Source: Kangiella sp.
Lineage (GTDB): Bacteria; Pseudomonadota; Gammaproteobacteria; Enterobacterales; Kangiellaceae
NCBI GenBank assembly: GCA_028284185.1
Contig: JANQSG010000001.1
Location: forward strand, 1 to 48,246
Direction of reading: 5' to 3'
DNA length: 48,246 bases
Every line of letters begins with the position of its first letter. The first letter of the stretch is position 1. Below are positions 45,250 to 48,246 of this stretch, one piece after another. Under the pieces are notes generated by a model, which had not been told where the DNA came from, made no database searches, and was given only the letters and a program-made list of their open reading frames with translations. The position numbers and the translations under genes were made by a program.

Positions 45250-45867
45250 ATGCAAGCCTTCTTTAAAAGCTACTGGGTTCCCTGTAGTTTAACGCTATTG
45301 CTTTTATTACTTTTATTTTTTGAACCCTCTTCCAGTCAATGGCTTGCTTACCAGCGAACTCAAGTTAACGATGGTCAGATCTGGCGATTTTTTACCGCCA
45401 ATTTAGTTCATTTAAGTCCCTGGCATACTTTAATGAATTTAGCCAGTTTATGGCTTATCAGTTTGATTTTCAGGCCTCTATTAAAAATTAACGACTGGCT
45501 GGCATGGTTTATCATTCTCTTTTTAGCCAACATTATCGGCCTACATTTATGGCTACCCAGCCTAACGGAATATGTTGGAATGTCAGGGGCTTTATATGGA
45601 TTAATAGCCGCCTGCTGTATTGCCGAATTAAGGCTTGGAGTAAAAATCAGTGGTTTGTTGCTATTAATCGTTGCTATTAAAATTTTTGCGCCGCAAATTT
45701 TTGGCATAAAGTCCGAATATGACTCATGGATTGGCGGTTTCGTGGTTGAAGAGTCGCATATTATTGGTTACCTGCAAGGTATTATTTTAGGCTTAATCTG
45801 GCCGAAAAGCCGATTTAATAAACCGGCTTTTGCAGACCTGATTTTTGGGAAAAAATCAAAGCGTTAA
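45250..45867 (+). CDS. rrtA: rhombosortase
   Basis: A rhomboid-family intramembrane serine protease that removes GlyGly-CTERM tails. A 205-residue protein with about six membrane helices. The catalytic pair is visible: Ser112 in YVGMSGALYG and His170 in EESHIIGYLQG. The rhomboid HX4HX3N element is at H54, H59 and N63 (NLVHLSPWHTLMN), preceded by GQIWRFFTA as in rhombosortases. A matching substrate, the GlyGly-CTERM protein at 19438-20745, is in this window. Its stop overlaps the comEA stop by 4 bases. Confidence 0.88.
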   Translation: MQAFFKSYWVPCSLTLLLLLLLFFEPSSSQWLAYQRTQVNDGQIWRFFTANLVHLSPWHTLMNLASLWLISLIFRPLLKINDWLAWFIILFLANIIGLHLWLPSLTEYVGMSGALYGLIAACCIAELRLGVKISGLLLLIVAIKIFAPQIFGIKSEYDSWIGGFVVEESHIIGYLQGIILGLIWPKSRFNKPAFADLIFGKKSKR

Positions 45868-46169
45868 AGTCCTATCTTGGCTCGATTCTTCTCTAGTGTT
45901 TTCTCTCCAATACCCTTCACTGCGGTCAGTTCATTGATAGATTGAAAGTCTCCGTATTGATTGCGGTATTCGATAATGGCTTGGGCTTTTTTCAGGCCAA
46001 CGCCCTTTAAAGCGGCTGCTAACTGCTTAGCATCTGCTTTATTAATATTGACTCGTTCCTGAACTTGAGTAGTGGAAGTTTTAATTTCCTTATCTTTTGC
46101 CAAACTGCTTTGTGCAAAGCCCATTGACAGTAAAAAAACACTGGCAACTACCATGATGATTGTTTTCAT
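45864..46169 (-). CDS. ComEA-family exported helix-hairpin-helix protein
   Basis: A 101-residue exported DNA-binding protein. Residues 1-24 are a signal peptide (ending SSLA), followed by a short linker and a double helix-hairpin-helix domain: VNINKADAKQLAAALKGVG, then YRNQYGDFQSINELTAVKGIGEKTL. Such proteins capture incoming DNA in the periplasm during natural transformation. Length matches the small gammaproteobacterial ComEA. A strong AAGGAG precedes the ATG but is complementary to the start of the leader. It is downstream of pyrF on the same strand. Confidence 0.9.
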   Translation of the reverse strand: MKTIIMVVASVFLLSMGFAQSSLAKDKEIKTSTTQVQERVNINKADAKQLAAALKGVGLKKAQAIIEYRNQYGDFQSINELTAVKGIGEKTLEKNRAKIGL

Positions 46170-46172
46170 AAA

Positions 46173-46254
46173 AAATCTCCTTATTCATTTTATGTTTAAA
46201 GCCTTGTTTTAAGGCCTTTGTCCCTAAGACATAACCATCATAAAAAGGAGATTT
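46173..46254 (-). promoter_or_regulatory. comEA leader with sequestered ribosome-binding site
   Basis: In the message, AAATCTCCTT (46245-46254, just after the pyrF stop) is perfectly complementary to AAGGAGATTT (46173-46182), which contains the comEA ribosome-binding site. Between them lies a smaller hairpin (AAAGGCCTT/AAGGCTTT, 46198-46219). Together they would hide the start signal. Confidence 0.5.
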
Positions 46255-46259
46255 GCATT

Positions 46260-46967
46260 CTACAAGTTGCTTACCAAGCTTTCAGAAATATCGCACAAAG
46301 CTCTTAGCGGATCATCCGCCTGAGTAATGGGCCGCCCTATAACCAGATAATCAGAGCCCACAGCTATAGCTTTTGATGGAGTCATGATACGGCTTTGATC
46401 GCCAGCATCAGAACCTGCTGGACGTATGCCTGGCGTAATTAGTTTAAAATCTTGACCAAATTCACTTTTCAGTTTTTGCGCTTCCCAGGCTGAGCAAACC
46501 ACTCCATCAAGCCCTGCCTGTTGCGTCAGTCCGGCTAAATGGCAAACCTGATCCCCCAGTTCTCTTTGGTAACCCAATTTTTGGTAATTTTCCTGATCCA
46601 TGCTGGTCAAGATAGTCACCGCAATTAAGAGAGGCTTATCGTCAGCATAATCTGCAATGGCATCTTTGGCCATTTGCATCATAGTAACGCCACCCGAAGC
46701 ATGCACATTAGTCATCCAGACTCCGAGCTCAGCAGCCGCTCGACAAGCCTTTGCTACAGTATTGGGAATGTCATGAAACTTAAGGTCCAAAAATACCTTA
46801 AAATCTTTTTTCACCAGCTTTTTAACGAATTTAGGCCCGAACAAGGTAAACATTTCTTTACCGACTTTTAATGCGGCCAGCTCAGGATCGAGTTTATCCA
46901 CTAGTTTTAAGGCAGACTTTTTATTAGCATAATCCAGTGCAACGATTATTTTCGGATCTTGTTTCAT
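46260..46967 (-). CDS. pyrF: orotidine 5'-phosphate decarboxylase
   Basis: Last step of UMP synthesis: removes CO2 from OMP. A 235-residue TIM-barrel enzyme with the catalytic KxD block [17 protein letters not shown], and [19 protein letters not shown] and [14 protein letters not shown] for phosphate binding. ATG 46967 ([15 protein letters not shown]) gives the standard length; the frame runs open upstream into lapB, but those residues are not PyrF. It begins 4 bases after the lapB stop, the order seen in E. coli (lapA-lapB-pyrF). Confidence 0.96.
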   Translation of the reverse strand: MKQDPKIIVALDYANKKSALKLVDKLDPELAALKVGKEMFTLFGPKFVKKLVKKDFKVFLDLKFHDIPNTVAKACRAAAELGVWMTNVHASGGVTMMQMAKDAIADYADDKPLLIAVTILTSMDQENYQKLGYQRELGDQVCHLAGLTQQAGLDGVVCSAWEAQKLKSEFGQDFKLITPGIRPAGSDAGDQSRIMTPSKAIAVGSDYLVIGRPITQADDPLRALCDISESLVSNL

Positions 46968-46971
46968 GATG

Positions 46972-48147
46972 CTACTCGCCTTCAATCCCTTGAATGGGTT
47001 TAACCGAGCTCCATTCTTTACAGCTTGGGCATTGCCAATGAATGATACGGCCATTAAAACCACAGTTATGGCAGACATATCGCGGTTTTCTTTCTACCAG
47101 TTTTTCGACAATACCATCCAATAATTGCAAACTCGGCTTGGCAGATTCCTGTGCATGTTCAATATGTAAACTAATCAGCTGGTGCAAACCTTTTAAAGAA
47201 GGTTTTTCTTTTAAATAAACTCCGATAGTTTCAGCCGCAGCCCGATCACCTTCATCTTTTTGCACCAACCGGGATAACTCAATGAGCACAGAAACACCTG
47301 CACCCTTTTCCAGGCTTGCCTGCAAAAATTTATGATACCCTTTTTGATCATTTCTATTGAGAAAAGCCGCCTTGATGTTATCCAGAGCTTCGGGCAAAAA
47401 AGCAATATCCTGCTCCAAAAGTCGACTATAGGCTTTAATCGCAGCTTTGTAATTACCATCCTCAAAATACAAATCGCCCTGCAATAAACTGGTTCTTACC
47501 GAGGCAGGGTTTGCTGCAATGGCTTTTTTAATACTGTTAAGTGCACCTTTAATGTCTTTTTTATTCTGCTTTTCAGTAGCTAACTCGCAATAATAATGGG
47601 CAATGGCTCTAGATTGTTGTTCCCCCATAACCATCTCAAGTTGCTCGGCTGTGTTGGCGGCTTGCTCCCAATCCCGAGTTGCCTGATAAATATTAAGTAA
47701 CTGGTGTAGCGAATCTTTTTTATGCCTGGGTTCTGCTAATAATTTATTGAAGAGATTAGTCGCGCGGTCATACATACCTACCGCCTGATAATCCACCGCC
47801 AATTCGTACAAAGCCTGGTTATGATTTCTTTTCGATAACTGGGGGCGGGCAATAATATTCTGGTGCAGCCGGATTGCTCTGTCTACTTCACCTCTTTTAC
47901 GAAACAAGTGTCCCAAAGCCATATGGGTATCAACCGTATCCGTATCGACTTGTAGCAAATCGATAAAAGTATCAACTGCCTTATCCGGCTGCTCATTTAA
48001 TAGATAATTAAGGCCTTTGATATAATTACTGGAAAGTCCCGAATTTTGCGTTTTAGGAGTAGAGCCTTGTTTTTTACCAAGACGATAGCCTGAAAATACA
48101 GCAACTGGCAGCAAGACTAAGAAACCTATCAAGAACCATTCATTCAT
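46972..48147 (-). CDS. lapB: lipopolysaccharide assembly protein LapB
   Basis: An inner-membrane-anchored adaptor (YciM) that controls LpxC degradation by FtsH and so LPS supply. An N-terminal anchor (residues 2-21) is followed by about nine TPR repeats facing the cytoplasm and a C-terminal rubredoxin-like metal site, CHNCGFNG...WQCPSCKEW, with four cysteines. The 391-residue length matches E. coli (389). GGG precedes the ATG. It is preceded by the lapA end at 2 bases and followed by pyrF at 4 bases, one operon. Confidence 0.95.
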   Translation of the reverse strand: MNEWFLIGFLVLLPVAVFSGYRLGKKQGSTPKTQNSGLSSNYIKGLNYLLNEQPDKAVDTFIDLLQVDTDTVDTHMALGHLFRKRGEVDRAIRLHQNIIARPQLSKRNHNQALYELAVDYQAVGMYDRATNLFNKLLAEPRHKKDSLHQLLNIYQATRDWEQAANTAEQLEMVMGEQQSRAIAHYYCELATEKQNKKDIKGALNSIKKAIAANPASVRTSLLQGDLYFEDGNYKAAIKAYSRLLEQDIAFLPEALDNIKAAFLNRNDQKGYHKFLQASLEKGAGVSVLIELSRLVQKDEGDRAAAETIGVYLKEKPSLKGLHQLISLHIEHAQESAKPSLQLLDGIVEKLVERKPRYVCHNCGFNGRIIHWQCPSCKEWSSVKPIQGIEGE

Positions 48148-48149
48148 CC

Positions 48150-48246
48150 CTATAAATCTTCCTTGAGCGGCATGGTTCTTAAATTTTTAAGTTCCTGCTC
48201 AGCTTTGGCAAGTTTTTTACGACAATTCTTAAGTTGTACTCGGGTT
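48150..48246 (-). CDS. lapA: lipopolysaccharide assembly protein LapA, C-terminal fragment
   Basis: The last 31 codons of a leftward gene cut by the window edge: TRVQLKNCRKKLAKAEQEL, then KNLRTMPLKEDL and stop at 48150-48152. The basic coiled-coil tail and NLRTMPLKD-like end fit LapA (YciS), and it lies directly before lapB as expected. Confidence 0.8.
   Translation of the reverse strand, partial: TRVQLKNCRKKLAKAEQELKNLRTMPLKEDL

Noticed and set aside
46968-47078. Long N-terminal extension of pyrF
   Set aside because: It overlaps the lapB coding end, is not PyrF-like, and ATG 46967 gives the standard start.

Overview
The window is a dense, AT-leaning chromosomal segment of a gammaproteobacterium. 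Gene order supports this: rluD-pgeF-...-clpB divergent from bamD, lapA-lapB-pyrF, nadE-glnB, pilS-pilR, and a complete five-enzyme hut pathway. Proteobacterial families (DUF3579, DUF4124, GlyGly-CTERM/rhombosortase) agree. The focus on amino-acid catabolism would suit a marine protein degrader such as a Kangiella/Aliikangiella relative, but that placement is inference.

Layout. 1-340: leader and tandem promoters of an rRNA operon read leftward, with the 16S gene just off the left edge. 0.4-8.3 kb: housekeeping genes (pssA, DUF3579, DUF4124, clpB with a heat-shock type promoter, a PlsC-like acyltransferase, pgeF, rluD, bamD). 8.4-15.5 kb: glnB-nadE, then pilS-pilR-fimT-like pilus genes and the nucleosidase ppnN. 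15.5-19.4 kb: etfBA and ETF-quinone oxidoreductase, separated by a 265-bp element with perfect 15-bp terminal inverted repeats. 19.4-26 kb: a GlyGly-CTERM surface protein, then phenylalanine/tyrosine catabolism (maiA, fahA, hmgA, hppD, phhA). 26.3-33.7 kb: slt, an outer-membrane barrel, a small conserved protein, ung, and a pair made of a periplasmic binding protein and a sensor whose kinase and receiver parts are degenerate. 33.7-42.9 kb: hutF, hutI, hutG with a MAPEG gene, and hutC-hutU-hutH with an alpha/beta hydrolase, with a textbook HutC operator. 43-48.2 kb: a DUF4139 protein, an XRE regulator with palindromic upstream sites, a rhombosortase, comEA, pyrF, lapB and the 3' end of lapA.

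How the genes work together. The Phe/Tyr set takes phenylalanine to fumarate and acetoacetate, apart from the transaminase and pterin recycling enzyme, which are not in this window. The hut set takes histidine to glutamate by the formylglutamate route. ETF and ETF-QO pass electrons from flavin dehydrogenases to quinone. The rhombosortase at 45.2 kb is the expected processing protease for the GlyGly-CTERM protein at 19.4 kb.

Most notable observations: (1) PilR has lost the GAFTGA loop and Walker B acidic residues, so it is probably not a working sigma54 activator; (2) a BarA-like sensor has become a pseudokinase/pseudoreceiver beside a binding protein; (3) HutG is fused to an extra N-terminal histidine-containing domain; (4) a MITE-like element with nested hairpins; (5) the comEA ribosome-binding site is perfectly complementary to a sequence at the start of its leader; (6) a leftward terminator at 44.6 kb has no gene to serve, pointing to an unannotated small RNA or a long antisense transcript. 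No CRISPR array, tRNA gene, complete insertion sequence or prophage was seen.
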